Assembly: GCF_013761245.1 (NCBI RefSeq)
Contig: NZ_JACDUT010000001.1
Coordinates: 604,727 to 668,726, forward strand
Length of the DNA stretch: 64,000 nt
From: Thermaerobacillus caldiproteolyticus
Lineage (GTDB): Bacteria > Bacillota > Bacilli > Bacillales > Anoxybacillaceae
Direction: 5' to 3'
This document shows positions 1-9,006 of the stretch, in pieces; positions within the stretch are counted from its first letter, which is position 1, and the number at the start of each line of letters is the position of its first letter. A program made the translations under genes and the position numbers. Below the pieces are notes generated by a model. That model saw only the letters and a list, made by a program, of their open reading frames with translations, was not told where the DNA came from and searched no databases.

Positions 1-1196
1 TAGATTGCCAAGTATTCAGCGTATTGTGCAACATCTTCATATTTTTTAAACCTTTGAAAATAAGGGAGCACTCGATCTTTCATAAATGTTTCAAATTCAT
101 TTTCCGAAATATCTTCTGATAGTAAATATTGATAAACTGTGAAATGAAGATAATATTCATAATACGTTGTCATCCCATCTTTTTCCCTCTTGAGAAGCTG
201 CAAACTTTCCTCTACATTGGCTAATGCTTTTTTATAGTTTTTGGAAACATAATATTCTTTGATGAGAGAAAACAACGTAATAAATCTAGCTTGTAATGAA
301 GAGTTTCGCTTATACAGCAAACTCTTCTTATAATGCTGAATGGCTTCATAATGCTCATGTTTCATTGACATTAAGTAGCCTAGGTTATGCTCAATCGTAC
401 CTAATAATTCGGTATCATTAATGATTTGGGCAATTTTATGGGCCAATGAATAGCATTCGATCGCTTGATCTACTTCTCCGTACCTTCTGTAACAAATACC
501 AAGTAAAATGTGGCATTCAGCGCTTCGCTTTAAATCGTATTCGGATTGGTAAATCGCTAAAGCATGCTGCGCATAGTTAATACAGCCTAATATTCTCCAG
601 AGCCGGCTATAAACAAGCGCTAGTAAATAATGCAAATCAGCTTCTTCCCATTTTTCAAATGATTGGCTTCGAAATCGCTGCTCCGCCTTTTTATAATATT
701 CCAAAGCATCTTCATATTTTTCCTTGCAATAGTAAAGTAGACCTAAAAATTTATAATAATAATACTTCATCACATCATCAAAGGTGTCATACAATTCCCT
801 TAATTTGATCAACAACGCTTCGACAGTATGAATATCTTTTAATAACAAGTGATAGCGCATTTCAAACAACAGAAAGTAAGCGATGGATTCCGCCCCCTGG
901 ACGTCATCGAAAGTTCGTTTGATTTCCTCGTACATCCGGGCTGCTTCCTGTCGGTTTTTATCCGTAATCGTTTTGTACCATAATAACAATTTACTTGTTA
1001 ATTCATCTTGTCTATTTTTCAGGATATTGTTGATTCCCAACCGTTGACAAAGGAGGCGAAGCACTTCTTCACTTGGAACCACTTGATTGTTTTCAATTTT
1101 TGATAAATATGATACGGAAATAATTCCGTCAGCCACTTCCTCTTGCGTTAACTTATGTTTGATACGGGAAAATTTTAAGCGATCACCAATCTTCAA
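1..1196 (-). CDS. HTH (XRE) regulator with TPR repeats, RRNPP type; 3' end outside window
   Basis: Reading from a TTG start at 1196 (AAGGAG about 9 bases upstream) the frame stays open to the window edge for 398 codons, so the C-terminus is missing. Residues 1-60 form an XRE-type helix-turn-helix (TQEEVADGIISVSYLSKIEN). From about residue 130 onward come TPR-like helical repeats, for example LGICYRRYGEVDQAIECY and NLGYLMSMKHEHYEAIQHY. This architecture is that of RRNPP sensors (NprR, PlcR, Rap-like), which usually bind a short secreted peptide encoded just downstream. That region lies outside the window, so the peptide partner is unknown. Two TTTACTAA direct repeats between start and likely promoter could be operator sites. 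Family assignment is firm; ligand and target genes are not known. Confidence 0.85.
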   Translation of the reverse strand, partial: MKIGDRLKFSRIKHKLTQEEVADGIISVSYLSKIENNQVVPSEEVLRLLCQRLGINNILKNRQDELTSKLLLWYKTITDKNRQEAARMYEEIKRTFDDVQGAESIAYFLLFEMRYHLLLKDIHTVEALLIKLRELYDTFDDVMKYYYYKFLGLLYYCKEKYEDALEYYKKAEQRFRSQSFEKWEEADLHYLLALVYSRLWRILGCINYAQHALAIYQSEYDLKRSAECHILLGICYRRYGEVDQAIECYSLAHKIAQIINDTELLGTIEHNLGYLMSMKHEHYEAIQHYKKSLLYKRNSSLQARFITLFSLIKEYYVSKNYKKALANVEESLQLLKREKDGMTTYYEYYLHFTVYQYLLSEDISENEFETFMKDRVLPYFQRFKKYEDVAQYAEYLAI

Positions 1197-1440
1197 ATAA
1201 TACCTACTCCTTCTTAATTTTTTACTAATATAAATTTACTAAAAATTATACACATTTTCTCCTCCAAAAGGAACTACTCATTTGGGCTATAGGAATAGAA
1301 ATGTCTGAAGACCGTATCGCTTATATGACTATTATATAGTCTGCTTTCTATTGTATTATTGGGAAAATTGGCATAAATTCCAATCACTTATTCAATGTGA
1401 AATGACCCAACTTGGGAAAATTTTTTATCGGTCAACGCAA

Positions 1441-1469
1441 AAAAACCTTCATCGAATCGATGAAGGTTA
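1441..1469 (-). terminator. Rho-independent terminator after the hepT remnant
   Basis: A 12-bp inverted repeat (AACCTTCATCGA and its complement) with a one-base loop is followed on the minus strand by a run of T. It sits 9 bases beyond the stop of the decayed HepT frame, so it is probably the old operon terminator. Confidence 0.75.
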
Positions 1470-1477
1470 CTCTATTT

Positions 1478-1807
1478 TATCTCGGTTGATAAGCTAAAAT
1501 TTGTCTCACAAATTCACGGGAATCTTCTAAATGGCTTTCGATAATCGCCTGCACAATGGCGATGTTGAGATTTTTGTTATCATGGAACATAACGATTCAT
1601 CAATGACATCTTCTGAAGTAAATCGAACGCATCACGGCTTGATTGGGGGATGCCTAGCAATATGCATGCAATATCAATAATTGCCTCACAGGCACGTTGA
1701 ATATTTAATAATGATAGAATCTTGCTTCGTATAATTGTTAGCATATTCCTCTTTAATCCGTTTAATGCAACGATCAATGACATTTGCATGTTTATGATCA
1801 TATCCAC
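1478..1807 (-). pseudogene. Decayed HepT-family (DUF86) toxin
   Basis: Minus-strand fragments in different frames add up to a HepT/DUF86 protein: VIDRCIKRIKEEYANN, then LLNIQRACEAIIDIA, then GIPQSSRDAFDLLQK, then NLNIAIVQAIIESHLEDS and EFVRQILAYQPR before the stop at 1478. At least two frameshifts are needed to join them. A dozen or so residues around the family's catalytic R-x4-6-H-x-Y motif are missing or altered (HDN where HDY is expected). HepT is an HEPN-fold RNase toxin normally neutralised by the MntA nucleotidyltransferase. The MntA remnant lies directly upstream. The open 75-codon stretch at 1580-1807 is only part of this remnant and is not an intact gene. Confidence 0.8.
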
Positions 1808-2139
1808 TCTCCGTCAGGATTTCACAGCGTTCTTCGTTTATCCTTGAGTACTTTTCATCTTAAATTGATCTTTCTTTACATCGTTGATACAGTTCCATAA
1901 AAAATAATTTGTACTTGCAATACGGTTGATGCCAGAGAAATCAACATCACGGTGAAGCAATGTGGCTAATTGTTATGCTAACAGTAGTTCAAGCTATTTC
2001 CATTGTCATAGACAATGTCCATATCGCTTTGTCATTGCACTTTCCCTTTTGATTATGAACCAAGCAAGTAATAAGCGTAGGGACTTTCTCGACTAAAACC
2101 CATCGTAATGAGTCGCTGTTCCTGTTCTGTTAATGCCAA
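1808..2139 (-). pseudogene. Decayed MntA-type minimal nucleotidyltransferase antitoxin
   Basis: From a TTG at 2139 the frame reads LALTEQEQRLITMGF, then LLGS-stop-SKGKVQ-stop-QSDMDIVYD. If the two stops are read as single-base changes (CAA to TAA, CGA to TGA), this gives the GSx10DxD signature of a minimal nucleotidyltransferase. It continues in shifted frames with LATLLHRDVDFSGINRIAST and finally RINEERCEILTES, typical of the MntA C-terminus, running into the HepT remnant. MntA antitoxins AMPylate HepT. Two in-frame stops and at least two frameshifts show the gene is dead. Confidence 0.72.
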
Positions 2140-2144
2140 AGCTG

Positions 2145-2459
2145 TCACGCCTTTGAAACAGTCTCTCCGTCCCACGCCAGCATACCACCGACCATATTGC
2201 GGACTTTGTACCCCATGTCTTGTAAGTAGCGGCAGACGTTTTCACTGCGGGCGCCGGAACGACAGATAAAGATGTATTCTTCGTCTTTGTTAAACTCGTC
2301 TAAACGATGGGGAATATCGCCCATTTTAATATGCTTTGCTCCCGGAATCATCCCGAATGCAACTTCCTCGTCTTCGCGCACATCAACTAAGTTCAGTTTT
2401 TCACCGCGCTCAAGTTTTTCTTTCAATTCTTCCGCCGTAATTTCTTTAATCCCTTCCAT
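2145..2459 (-). CDS. ytwF: Single-domain rhodanese-like protein (YtwF type)
   Basis: A 104-residue cytosolic protein covering one rhodanese domain. The active-site loop is ICRSGARS, with Cys as sulfur acceptor, preceded by the usual VDVREDEE and GAKHIKMG motifs. The start chosen is ATG 2459, behind GGGGATTTGAC; an in-frame extension to 2528 runs back into the leuS 3' end and lacks a ribosome binding site. It follows leuS by 55 bases, with a stem-loop between, as in related Bacillaceae. Single-domain rhodaneses move persulfide sulfur; the physiological acceptor is not shown here. The stop lies only a few bases from the MntA remnant. Confidence 0.9.
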   Translation of the reverse strand: MEGIKEITAEELKEKLERGEKLNLVDVREDEEVAFGMIPGAKHIKMGDIPHRLDEFNKDEEYIFICRSGARSENVCRYLQDMGYKVRNMVGGMLAWDGETVSKA

Positions 2460-2483
2460 CGTCAAATCCCCTTTCAATTTATG

Positions 2484-2508
2484 GCCCCTCACAGAAAAAG
2501 TGAGGGGC
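2484..2508. other. Stem-loop between leuS and the rhodanese gene
   Basis: GCCCCTCAC and GTGAGGGGC pair across a 7-base A-rich loop just after the leuS stop. On the minus strand no T-run follows, so it is more likely a partial terminator or mRNA-stabilising hairpin than a full stop signal. Confidence 0.5.
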
Positions 2509-2514
2509 TTAATT

Positions 2515-4932
2515 TTAATTTGCAACAATATTCACTAATTTACCAGGTACGGTAATCACTTTTCGCACTGTTTTTCCTTCGATTTGTTCTTTAATTTTCG
2601 CATCTTCCATTGCGAGTTGTTCTAGCTGTTCTTTGGAAGCATCCGCCGGTACATGCAATTTCGCACGCACTTTGCCGTTTATTTGGACAACAATCTCCAC
2701 TTCGTCTTCTACTAATTTTGCTTCATCGTACGCTGGCCATGATTCGTATGCGATCGTACTGTTATGACCAAGTTTTTCCCATAATTCTTCAGCAATATGC
2801 GGGCAAACCGGTGATAACAATTTCACGAATCCTTCCATATACGCTTTTGGCAATACCGGCGCTTTGTACGCCTCGTTAATGAATACCATTAACTGAGAAA
2901 TTGCTGTATTAAAGCGAAGTGCTTCATAATCTTCCGTTACTTTTTTCACTGTTTGATGGTACACACGTTCAAGCGTATCTGTTTCAGGATTGTCGACGAT
3001 GTTCGGATTTAACTCGCCATTTTCTTCGACAAACAAGCGCCAGACGCGGTCTAAGAAGCGACGTGCTCCATCCAATCCTTTTGTCGACCATGCGATCGAT
3101 GCTTCAAGCGGCCCCATAAACATTTCATAAAGACGCAACGTGTCAGCACCGTGGCTTTCAATAATGTCATCCGGATTGACGACATTGCCTTTCGATTTGC
3201 TCATTTTTTCATTGTTTTCGCCAAGAATCATACCTTGGTTAAAGAGTTTTTGGAACGGCTCTTTTGTTGGTACAACGCCGATGTCATATAAGAATTTATG
3301 CCAGAAGCGCGCGTATAACAAGTGAAGAACGGCATGTTCGGCGCCGCCGATGTACACGTCAACCGGAAGCCATTTTTTTAATTTTTCAGGGTCGGCTAGC
3401 TGGTCAGGATTGTGCGGATCAATGTAGCGCAAATAATACCAGCAGCTTCCTGCCCATTGCGGCATCGTATTTGTTTCACGACGGCCTTTTTTGCCCGTCT
3501 TCGGATCGACGACATTGACCCAATCCTCAATATTCGCAAGCGGTGATTCCCCTGTGCCTGACGGTTTAATTTGATCGGTTTTTGGAAGCATAAGCGGAAG
3601 TTCTTCTTCAGGAACAGGTGTCATCGTGCCGTCTTCCCAGTGAATAATCGGAATTGGCTCGCCCCAGTAACGTTGACGGCTGAATAACCAGTCGCGAAGA
3701 CGATATGATACTTTCTTTTCTCCTTTTCCATTCTCCTCCAACCATTCAATCATTTTTTGAATCGCTTCTTCTTTATTGAGACCGTTTAAAAAGTCGGAGT
3801 TAATATGTTCGCCATCGCCTGTGTATGCTTCTTTCGAAATATCGCCTCCAGCGACAACTTCTTTGATTGGCAAATTGAATTTTTTCGCAAACTCATAGTC
3901 ACGCTCATCGTGGGCTGGTACCGCCATAATTGCACCTGTACCGTAGCTCATTAAAACATAATCGGCAATCCAAATTGGCAGCTTCTCCCCATTTACAGGG
4001 TTAATCGCATACGCTCCCGTGAAAACCCCTGTTTTTTCTTTCGCTAAATCTGTCCGCTCAAGGTCACTTTTGCTTTTAATTTGGTCTAAATACGCCTCCA
4101 CTGCTGCCTTTTGCTCCGGTGTCGTAATTTTTTCGACAAGCGGATGCTCAGGAGCTAACACTGTATACGTTGCACCAAACAATGTATCTGGACGAGTCGT
4201 AAAGACAGTAAATGTTTCATTATGACCATCGACTTCAAAATGAATGTGCGCTCCTTCTGAACGGCCGATCCAGTTGCGCTGCATTTCTTTAATACTTTCC
4301 GGCCAGTCAAGCTCCTCTAAATCTTCAAGCAAACGGTCAGCATATGCCGTAATGCGAAGCATCCACTGTTTCATCGGCTTCCGAATGACCGGATGGCCGC
4401 CGCGTTCACTTTTTCCGTCAATAACTTCCTCGTTCGCCAACACTGTTCCTAACGCCGGGCACCAGTTGACAGGCACTTCATCCATGTAAGCTAAACCTTT
4501 TTCATACAATTTTAAGAAAATCCATTGCGTCCATTTGTAATAATTCGGATCAGTCGTATTGACTTCACGATCCCAATCGTACGAAAATCCTAATGCTTTA
4601 ATTTGCCGACGAAAGTTATTAATGTTTTTCTCCGTAAATTCCGCGGGATCGTTACCTGTGTCTAGTGCATATTGCTCAGCCGGCAAACCAAACGCGTCCC
4701 ATCCCATCGGATGAAGCACGTTGTAACCTTGCATTCGCTTCATGCGCGCTAAAATATCCGTCGCCGTATAGCCTTCTGGGTGGCCAACGTGGAGACCGGC
4801 ACCAGATGGATACGGGAACATATCAAGCACATAAAATTTTCGCTTATCGTCATTGTCTATTGTCTTAAACGTTTTATTTTTTTCCCAATATGTTTGCCAC
4901 TTCTTTTCGATTTCACGATGGTTAAAACTCAT
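2515..4932 (-). CDS. leuS: Leucine--tRNA ligase
   Basis: An 805-residue class I aminoacyl-tRNA synthetase that charges tRNA-Leu with leucine in the cytosol. The HIGH-type motif is HVGH at residues 48-51 (after FPYPSGAGL). The KMSKS loop ([10 protein letters not shown]) is near residue 577, and a CP1 editing domain lies between ([12 protein letters not shown]). Length matches bacterial LeuRS. The start is supported by a GGAGG-type site just upstream of 4932. It is preceded by a T-box leader with a leucine specifier, so transcription should rise when tRNA-Leu is uncharged. A small rhodanese gene follows. Confidence 0.98.
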   Translation of the reverse strand: MSFNHREIEKKWQTYWEKNKTFKTIDNDDKRKFYVLDMFPYPSGAGLHVGHPEGYTATDILARMKRMQGYNVLHPMGWDAFGLPAEQYALDTGNDPAEFTEKNINNFRRQIKALGFSYDWDREVNTTDPNYYKWTQWIFLKLYEKGLAYMDEVPVNWCPALGTVLANEEVIDGKSERGGHPVIRKPMKQWMLRITAYADRLLEDLEELDWPESIKEMQRNWIGRSEGAHIHFEVDGHNETFTVFTTRPDTLFGATYTVLAPEHPLVEKITTPEQKAAVEAYLDQIKSKSDLERTDLAKEKTGVFTGAYAINPVNGEKLPIWIADYVLMSYGTGAIMAVPAHDERDYEFAKKFNLPIKEVVAGGDISKEAYTGDGEHINSDFLNGLNKEEAIQKMIEWLEENGKGEKKVSYRLRDWLFSRQRYWGEPIPIIHWEDGTMTPVPEEELPLMLPKTDQIKPSGTGESPLANIEDWVNVVDPKTGKKGRRETNTMPQWAGSCWYYLRYIDPHNPDQLADPEKLKKWLPVDVYIGGAEHAVLHLLYARFWHKFLYDIGVVPTKEPFQKLFNQGMILGENNEKMSKSKGNVVNPDDIIESHGADTLRLYEMFMGPLEASIAWSTKGLDGARRFLDRVWRLFVEENGELNPNIVDNPETDTLERVYHQTVKKVTEDYEALRFNTAISQLMVFINEAYKAPVLPKAYMEGFVKLLSPVCPHIAEELWEKLGHNSTIAYESWPAYDEAKLVEDEVEIVVQINGKVRAKLHVPADASKEQLEQLAMEDAKIKEQIEGKTVRKVITVPGKLVNIVAN

Positions 4933-4990
4933 CTTGTTTCCTCCTATCTATCTCTTTCTTATTTGACCATTGTTAACAAAAAGGCGATGG

Positions 4991-5253
4991 AAAAAACCTC
5001 CCGCCCCTGAAAAAGGGACGAGAGGTTGAATTTCCCGCGGTACCACCCTTATTAGCACGCAATAAGCGTGCTCGCTTCAATCGTTAACGCAGATTCACGG
5101 CGAACATTACTAGGCTACAGAAGCTGTTTATGTTCGCAACTCCAAGGCGAGTTCGTGAACAAACTTCGGTTGACTTGCACCGACCGTCAACTCTCTGCAG
5201 TCCGTTTTGTCCACTACTACTCCTTTTCACCGTTATTTTCCAATATTTTTATA
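4991..5253 (-). promoter_or_regulatory. T-box leader of leuS (Leu specifier CTC)
   Basis: The minus strand carries the conserved T-box sequence GGGTGGTACCGCGGG (around 5034-5048), followed by a GC-rich hairpin with a T-run (4991-5026). Stem I lies upstream with GGTGCAAG and a GAACTCGCC specifier loop. The triplet CTC at 5149-5151 reads as a leucine codon, matching the downstream gene. The mechanism is antitermination by uncharged tRNA-Leu. Confidence 0.93.
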
Positions 5254-5259
5254 CCTAAT

Positions 5260-5288
5260 ATTTTAAAAAATTTGTCGCCTCGTTGCAA
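5260..5288 (-). promoter_or_regulatory. Probable sigma-A promoter of the leuS T-box transcript
   Basis: On the minus strand TTGCAA (5283-5288) and TAAAAT (5260-5265) are separated by 17 bases, placing the start of transcription just before T-box stem I. Confidence 0.6.
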
Positions 5289-5402
5289 GTGGGGGGAGAG
5301 AAAAATCATTTTTTGTCAAAACTAATATGCTTGTTTTGCCTGTTATTAATATTCATCAATACTAGCTCGTTAGTTTATTATTTATAGTAAGAAATAAATT
5401 AG

Positions 5403-5984
5403 CTATTCGATTTTCGTCCACATTTCTTCTGGATTTAATTCATAAATGCCGTTTTCACGATACATATAGTTATTGATGATAAATTCGCGGCGAATGGTCG
5501 CATAATCATCATGAAATTTTTTAATGTACTCATTTAATTCTTTCTCTTCGTATTTTTTCCCCTTTTGTAATCCTTTTAACATATGCTCCAGCACGATAAG
5601 CTTTTTCTTTCGTTGAGCTGGGATATTTTTCAAACGCCCGTCAGTTGTAAAAAAGTTTTCAATCACTTTTTGCCGTTCTGCCATCACATCTGTCATGTCT
5701 TTTTTCACCTCATCTTGTTCAGCCAAATTTATTAATGATTTCGCATAATGCTTGATCACGGATCCATTGAGATAAAAATAAATCGTATTCCCGTCGCGCC
5801 GTTCGTAAACAGCATTGACTTCACGCAATCTTTTAAGATGATGTGTAATTGTCGCTGGAGTAAGACCAAGTTTTCCTGCAATCGCCTGACCGTGCAGCGG
5901 ACCTTCAGAAAGCATTTTCATAATGCGAAGACGCGTTGGATCTCCGATCGTTTTATAAAAGATCACTAACCGATTGAGCTGCAT
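5403..5984 (-). CDS. ArsR-type HTH regulator with C-terminal DUF2087
   Basis: A 193-residue cytosolic protein. Residues about 10-75 are a winged helix of the ArsR/SmtB type (GDPTRLRIMKML, then LTPATITHHLKRLREVNAV). Residues about 110-185 match DUF2087 (LKNIPAQRKKKLIVLEHM, KYEEKELNEYIKKFHDDYAT, RREFI). No paired Cys or His metal site of classical ArsR sensors is visible, so the signal is unknown. The start at 5984 follows GAGGTGGGG. Palindromic sites sit 15-50 bases upstream, suggesting autoregulation. An MFS exporter gene lies upstream in the same direction but ends in its own terminator; it is a plausible target. Confidence 0.85.
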   Translation of the reverse strand: MQLNRLVIFYKTIGDPTRLRIMKMLSEGPLHGQAIAGKLGLTPATITHHLKRLREVNAVYERRDGNTIYFYLNGSVIKHYAKSLINLAEQDEVKKDMTDVMAERQKVIENFFTTDGRLKNIPAQRKKKLIVLEHMLKGLQKGKKYEEKELNEYIKKFHDDYATIRREFIINNYMYRENGIYELNPEEMWTKIE

Positions 5985-5998
5985 AACCCCACCTCGAT

Positions 5999-6033
5999 AT
6001 TAGATGATCACCTAATTAGATATTTATCTAATT
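5999..6033. promoter_or_regulatory. Two overlapping palindromes, candidate operator of the ArsR-DUF2087 gene
   Basis: AATTAGATA and TATCTAATT form a perfect 9-bp inverted repeat with a 2-base spacer at 6014-6033. A second near-perfect palindrome (ATTAGATGATCACCTAAT, one mismatched pair) at about 6000-6017 overlaps it. Both lie between the MFS terminator and the regulator start. Confidence 0.65.
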
Positions 6034-6050
6034 TCGGTTCATTTGTCAAT

Positions 6051-6081
6051 AAAAAACACACCCGGTTGACCCGAGTGTGTT
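6051..6081 (-). terminator. Terminator of the MFS gene
   Basis: AACACACCCGG pairs with CCGAGTGTGTT across a short loop and is followed on the minus strand by a T-run. The stem touches the MFS stop codon. Confidence 0.8.
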
Positions 6082-7280
6082 TAGCCCATCGTAACTGTTT
6101 GTTTTTCTTTGTTTACACATTTGTTCAATTTTCGATCATATAAAAGAGTGGTTATAAATGAAAGAGAAGAAAAGATGATGAGTGCAACAAACAATGGCTT
6201 TATGCCAGCGGTGTCAACGATAAAGCCACCGAGAACAGGGCCGACCATTCTTCCGGCGGTCGCTGTGCTGTTGACAAACCCTTGGTAAAAGCCCTCTTTC
6301 CCTTCCGGTGCTAAGCGGTTTGCTACTGTCGGAATCGCCGGCCATACAAGCATTTCGGCAATCGTCAATACAATCATGGCCAAAACGAAGTCGAAAAATG
6401 ACGTTGCTTTCAGCAAAATGGAAAAGGAAACGATGAAAATGGCAAAGCCAATAAGCATTTGCCTCTTTACTTTCTGCATCCAGCGCTGAACAATCGCCGA
6501 TAACAGCGGCTGGGCAAGAACAATAAGCGCTCCGTTAATCGTCCAAAGGAGGCTGTACTGCTTGAGCGTCATGGTCAACTCCTGCGTATACGTCGCAATC
6601 GTTGTCGACCATTGCACATAGCTTACCCAACATAAAAAATACCCGACGCATAGCGTCACCAGCGCATTCCAGCTTGCGCGACTTCCAATAGAAGCTGTTC
6701 CTGGCCTTTCGTTTTGCTTTTCAATTCTCTTGGCAACGCGGACGTTTTTTAAACCGATCGATATCATTAAGAAAAAACCAACATATAACAGTGCATTCGC
6801 TATAAAAATGAACGCAAACGAATAAGACGCAACAAGCCCTCCAAGCGCGGAACCGATGGCGACGCCGATGTTTTGCGCGACATATAAAGCATTAAACGCG
6901 CGCCTTCCCCCCTCCGGCCAAATCGCACCTGCATAAGCATAGGCAACAGGGAATACAATACCAGTTCCAAAGCCAATAATCGCTAAAAAGATAGCATAGT
7001 GAGGCCACCCATGAAAAAAGACAAGCCCGATTAATGCTGTTAATGTGATTACAATTCCGAGCATAATCGACTTGAAGCCGCCGATTTTATCGAACCACAT
7101 TCCACCGACTAAATTGCCAACCACGCTTGCCCCTGAATTTATCATTAACACAATCCCGGCAATAGACAGCGATTTTCCAAGATGCTCATGAACGTAGATG
7201 GCATTCATTGGCCATAAAAAAGAGGCCCCTGTTACATTCATGGCCATTCCAATAATCAATATATAAAGAGCACGGGGCAT
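6081..7280 (-). CDS. MFS transporter, drug-efflux type (YttB-like)
   Basis: A 399-residue integral membrane protein with about twelve hydrophobic segments. The loop after TM2 is NLVGGMWFDKIGGFK, a form of the MFS motif A, and VNSTATAGRMVGPVLGG near residue 340 resembles antiporter motif C of drug/proton exporters. It would use the proton gradient to move small molecules; the substrate cannot be read from sequence. The ATG at 7280 follows a GGAGG-type site. It has its own terminator and is followed by an ArsR-DUF2087 regulator with palindromic operators, a frequent exporter/regulator arrangement, though control of this gene by that regulator is inference. Confidence 0.88.
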   Translation of the reverse strand: MPRALYILIIGMAMNVTGASFLWPMNAIYVHEHLGKSLSIAGIVLMINSGASVVGNLVGGMWFDKIGGFKSIMLGIVITLTALIGLVFFHGWPHYAIFLAIIGFGTGIVFPVAYAYAGAIWPEGGRRAFNALYVAQNIGVAIGSALGGLVASYSFAFIFIANALLYVGFFLMISIGLKNVRVAKRIEKQNERPGTASIGSRASWNALVTLCVGYFLCWVSYVQWSTTIATYTQELTMTLKQYSLLWTINGALIVLAQPLLSAIVQRWMQKVKRQMLIGFAIFIVSFSILLKATSFFDFVLAMIVLTIAEMLVWPAIPTVANRLAPEGKEGFYQGFVNSTATAGRMVGPVLGGFIVDTAGIKPLFVALIIFSSLSFITTLLYDRKLNKCVNKEKQTVTMG

Positions 7281-7394
7281 ACAAAATTCCTCCTAGAAAT
7301 ATTTCGAGTTTCAAAATCATTGTATTCATTTTTGCCAGTGAACGCAATGAAAAAAGGAGACGATTTCCATACCATTTCTCCTATACTTTATTGT

Positions 7395-7431
7395 AAAAAT
7401 AGGGCTGTCCCCTTTACTAGGTCAGCCCCTA
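7395..7431 (-). terminator. Terminator of the ytzC operon
   Basis: AGGGGCTG and CAGCCCT pair across about 15 bases, followed on the minus strand by TATTTTT. Confidence 0.75.
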
Positions 7432-7444
7432 AAAATTAATATGG

Positions 7445-7612
7445 TTACTCTTCCACATGCTGCTTTGATTTTTGTGGCTGTCCGCCTGTTTGCTGGTACG
7501 CCTTTTTGGCTTGTTTAACAGGGGCAAAATCATTGCCTAACTCGATATCGTTATTATTTATGCTATTTCTTTTTTTTTGCTCTGGATTGTTTTGCTTGGA
7601 ACGCTTTTTCAT
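7445..7612 (-). CDS. Small basic hydrophilic protein, unrecognised
   Basis: A 55-residue protein starting MKKRSKQNNPEQKKRNS and ending SKQHVEE, rich in Lys, Gln and Asn with no hydrophobic segment. It begins 11 bases after the ytzC-like stop behind a clear GGGAGG site with 6-base spacing, and is followed by a terminator, so it looks like the second gene of a two-gene operon. The composition recalls small acid-soluble spore proteins, but the GTEFASE-type repeats of gamma SASPs are absent, so no family is assigned. Confidence 0.72.
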   Translation of the reverse strand: MKKRSKQNNPEQKKRNSINNNDIELGNDFAPVKQAKKAYQQTGGQPQKSKQHVEE

Positions 7613-7623
7613 GACTGTCCTCC

Positions 7624-7887
7624 CTAATTATCTAACAAAATCATTTCATTTTGCAGTTGCTCTAATTGCAAGCGCATGCGATGCAATTGTTCGCGCTGCT
7701 GAGCGTTGCAGCTTAACGCCAAATGAGCTAAGTCGTTCACCGTATCTTCCAACATTTGTTGCGCCTTTGTATATTCTGTGTCATTATAGTGCTCTTGTTT
7801 TTTTGCTTCGGTATATTGGTCCTTTACATAGCGAATGACGTCTTCACAACGTTGTAAAAACTCATCGACTGACTGCCGCGTCGCCAT
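7624..7887 (-). CDS. ytzC: YtzC-like small helical protein (DUF2524)
   Basis: An 87-residue, probably all-helical cytosolic protein beginning MATRQSVDEFLQRCEDVI and ending EQLQNEMILLDN, with a coiled-coil-like C-terminal half. The start at 7887 is preferred over the ATG five codons upstream because GGAGGG lies 6-7 bases before it and overlaps the upstream codons. It matches the small protein YtzC found beside ytqA/ytqB in Bacillus; the function is unknown. It is divergent from ytqA. Confidence 0.8.
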   Translation of the reverse strand: MATRQSVDEFLQRCEDVIRYVKDQYTEAKKQEHYNDTEYTKAQQMLEDTVNDLAHLALSCNAQQREQLHRMRLQLEQLQNEMILLDN

Positions 7888-8043
7888 ATTCTTTCCCTCC
7901 AACGAAAAAAATGGTCTTTCTCACGATTAATGTGCACATTTCTTTTTGCGGTTATGACGTTAATGATTGGCAAATATCGATTTTTCTTATGAATCATGTT
8001 ACAATGCTAAAATGATACGATTTGCAAGCTAAGGGAGGGGCCT

Positions 8044-9006
8044 GTGGTGAAACAGTCCAATCCATTTCCATATGCGAATGACAATAAACGTTATCACACA
8101 TGGAATTATCATTTACGGCAAACATTTGGTCATAAAGTATTTAAAGTGGCGCTAGATGGTGGATTTGATTGTCCGAACCGCGACGGTACGGTTGCTTACG
8201 GCGGTTGCACGTTTTGCAGCGCTGCCGGTTCCGGCGATTTTGCCGGCAATCGCGCTGATGATTTAGTGACACAGTTCAATGCAATTAAAGAAAAAATGCA
8301 CGCTAAATGGAAAGACGGAAAATATTTAGCATATTTCCAAGCGTTCACGAACACGCACGCTCCGGTTGAGGTGTTGCGCGAGAAATATGAAACAGTCTTA
8401 AACCTTGAAGGCGTTGTCGGCTTATCGATCGCTACCCGACCTGACTGCCTTCCAGATGATGTCGTTGAATATTTAGCAGAATTGAATGAACGTACGTATT
8501 TATGGGTCGAACTCGGACTACAAACTGTACACGAGCGAACAGCGTTATTAATTAACCGCGCCCATGATTTTGAATGTTATGTCGAAGGAGTGAATAAACT
8601 TCGCAAACATGGGATTCGCGTTTGTTCGCACATCATCAACGGCCTGCCTCTTGAGGACTATGATATGATGATGGAAACGGCAAGGACAGTCGCCAATCTT
8701 GACGTACAAGGGATTAAAATTCATTTACTGCATTTGCTAAAAGGAACGCCAATGGTAAAGCAATATGAAAAAGGAATGCTTAAATTTTTATCGTTCGACG
8801 AATATGTCAACCTCGTATGCGATCAACTAGAAATTCTTCCGCCGGAAATGATCGTCCACCGCATTACAGGAGATGGTCCAATCGATTTAATGATCGGACC
8901 AATGTGGAGCGTTAATAAATGGGAAGTGTTAAATGCTATTGATGCCGAACTAGAGCGTCGCAACAGCTATCAAGGAAAATATTACAAAAAAGAAGTGGTC
9001 AAATAA
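8044..9006 (+). CDS. ytqA: TIGR01212-family radical SAM protein (YtqA)
   Basis: A 320-residue radical SAM enzyme of the Elp3-like YhcC/YtqA group. Cys43, Cys55 and Cys58 (CPNRDGTVAYGGCTFC) provide the cluster that binds S-adenosylmethionine. GLSIATRPDCLPDDV and HIINGLPLED are conserved barrel motifs. The exact substrate is unestablished; a tRNA or rRNA modification role is plausible given the downstream methyltransferase. The start is GTG at 8044 or GTG at 8047, both behind AAGGGAGGGG. It overlaps ytqB by one base (TAATG), so the two are translationally coupled. Confidence 0.92.
   Translation: MVKQSNPFPYANDNKRYHTWNYHLRQTFGHKVFKVALDGGFDCPNRDGTVAYGGCTFCSAAGSGDFAGNRADDLVTQFNAIKEKMHAKWKDGKYLAYFQAFTNTHAPVEVLREKYETVLNLEGVVGLSIATRPDCLPDDVVEYLAELNERTYLWVELGLQTVHERTALLINRAHDFECYVEGVNKLRKHGIRVCSHIINGLPLEDYDMMMETARTVANLDVQGIKIHLLHLLKGTPMVKQYEKGMLKFLSFDEYVNLVCDQLEILPPEMIVHRITGDGPIDLMIGPMWSVNKWEVLNAIDAELERRNSYQGKYYKKEVVK

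Noticed and set aside
1580..1807. 75-codon minus-strand frame as a gene
   Set aside because: It is an internal fragment of the frameshifted HepT remnant, with family similarity continuing in other frames on both sides.
2272..2538. Plus-strand frame across the rhodanese gene
   Set aside because: Antisense shadow of the conserved rhodanese; low-complexity Ser-rich product and no ribosome binding site.
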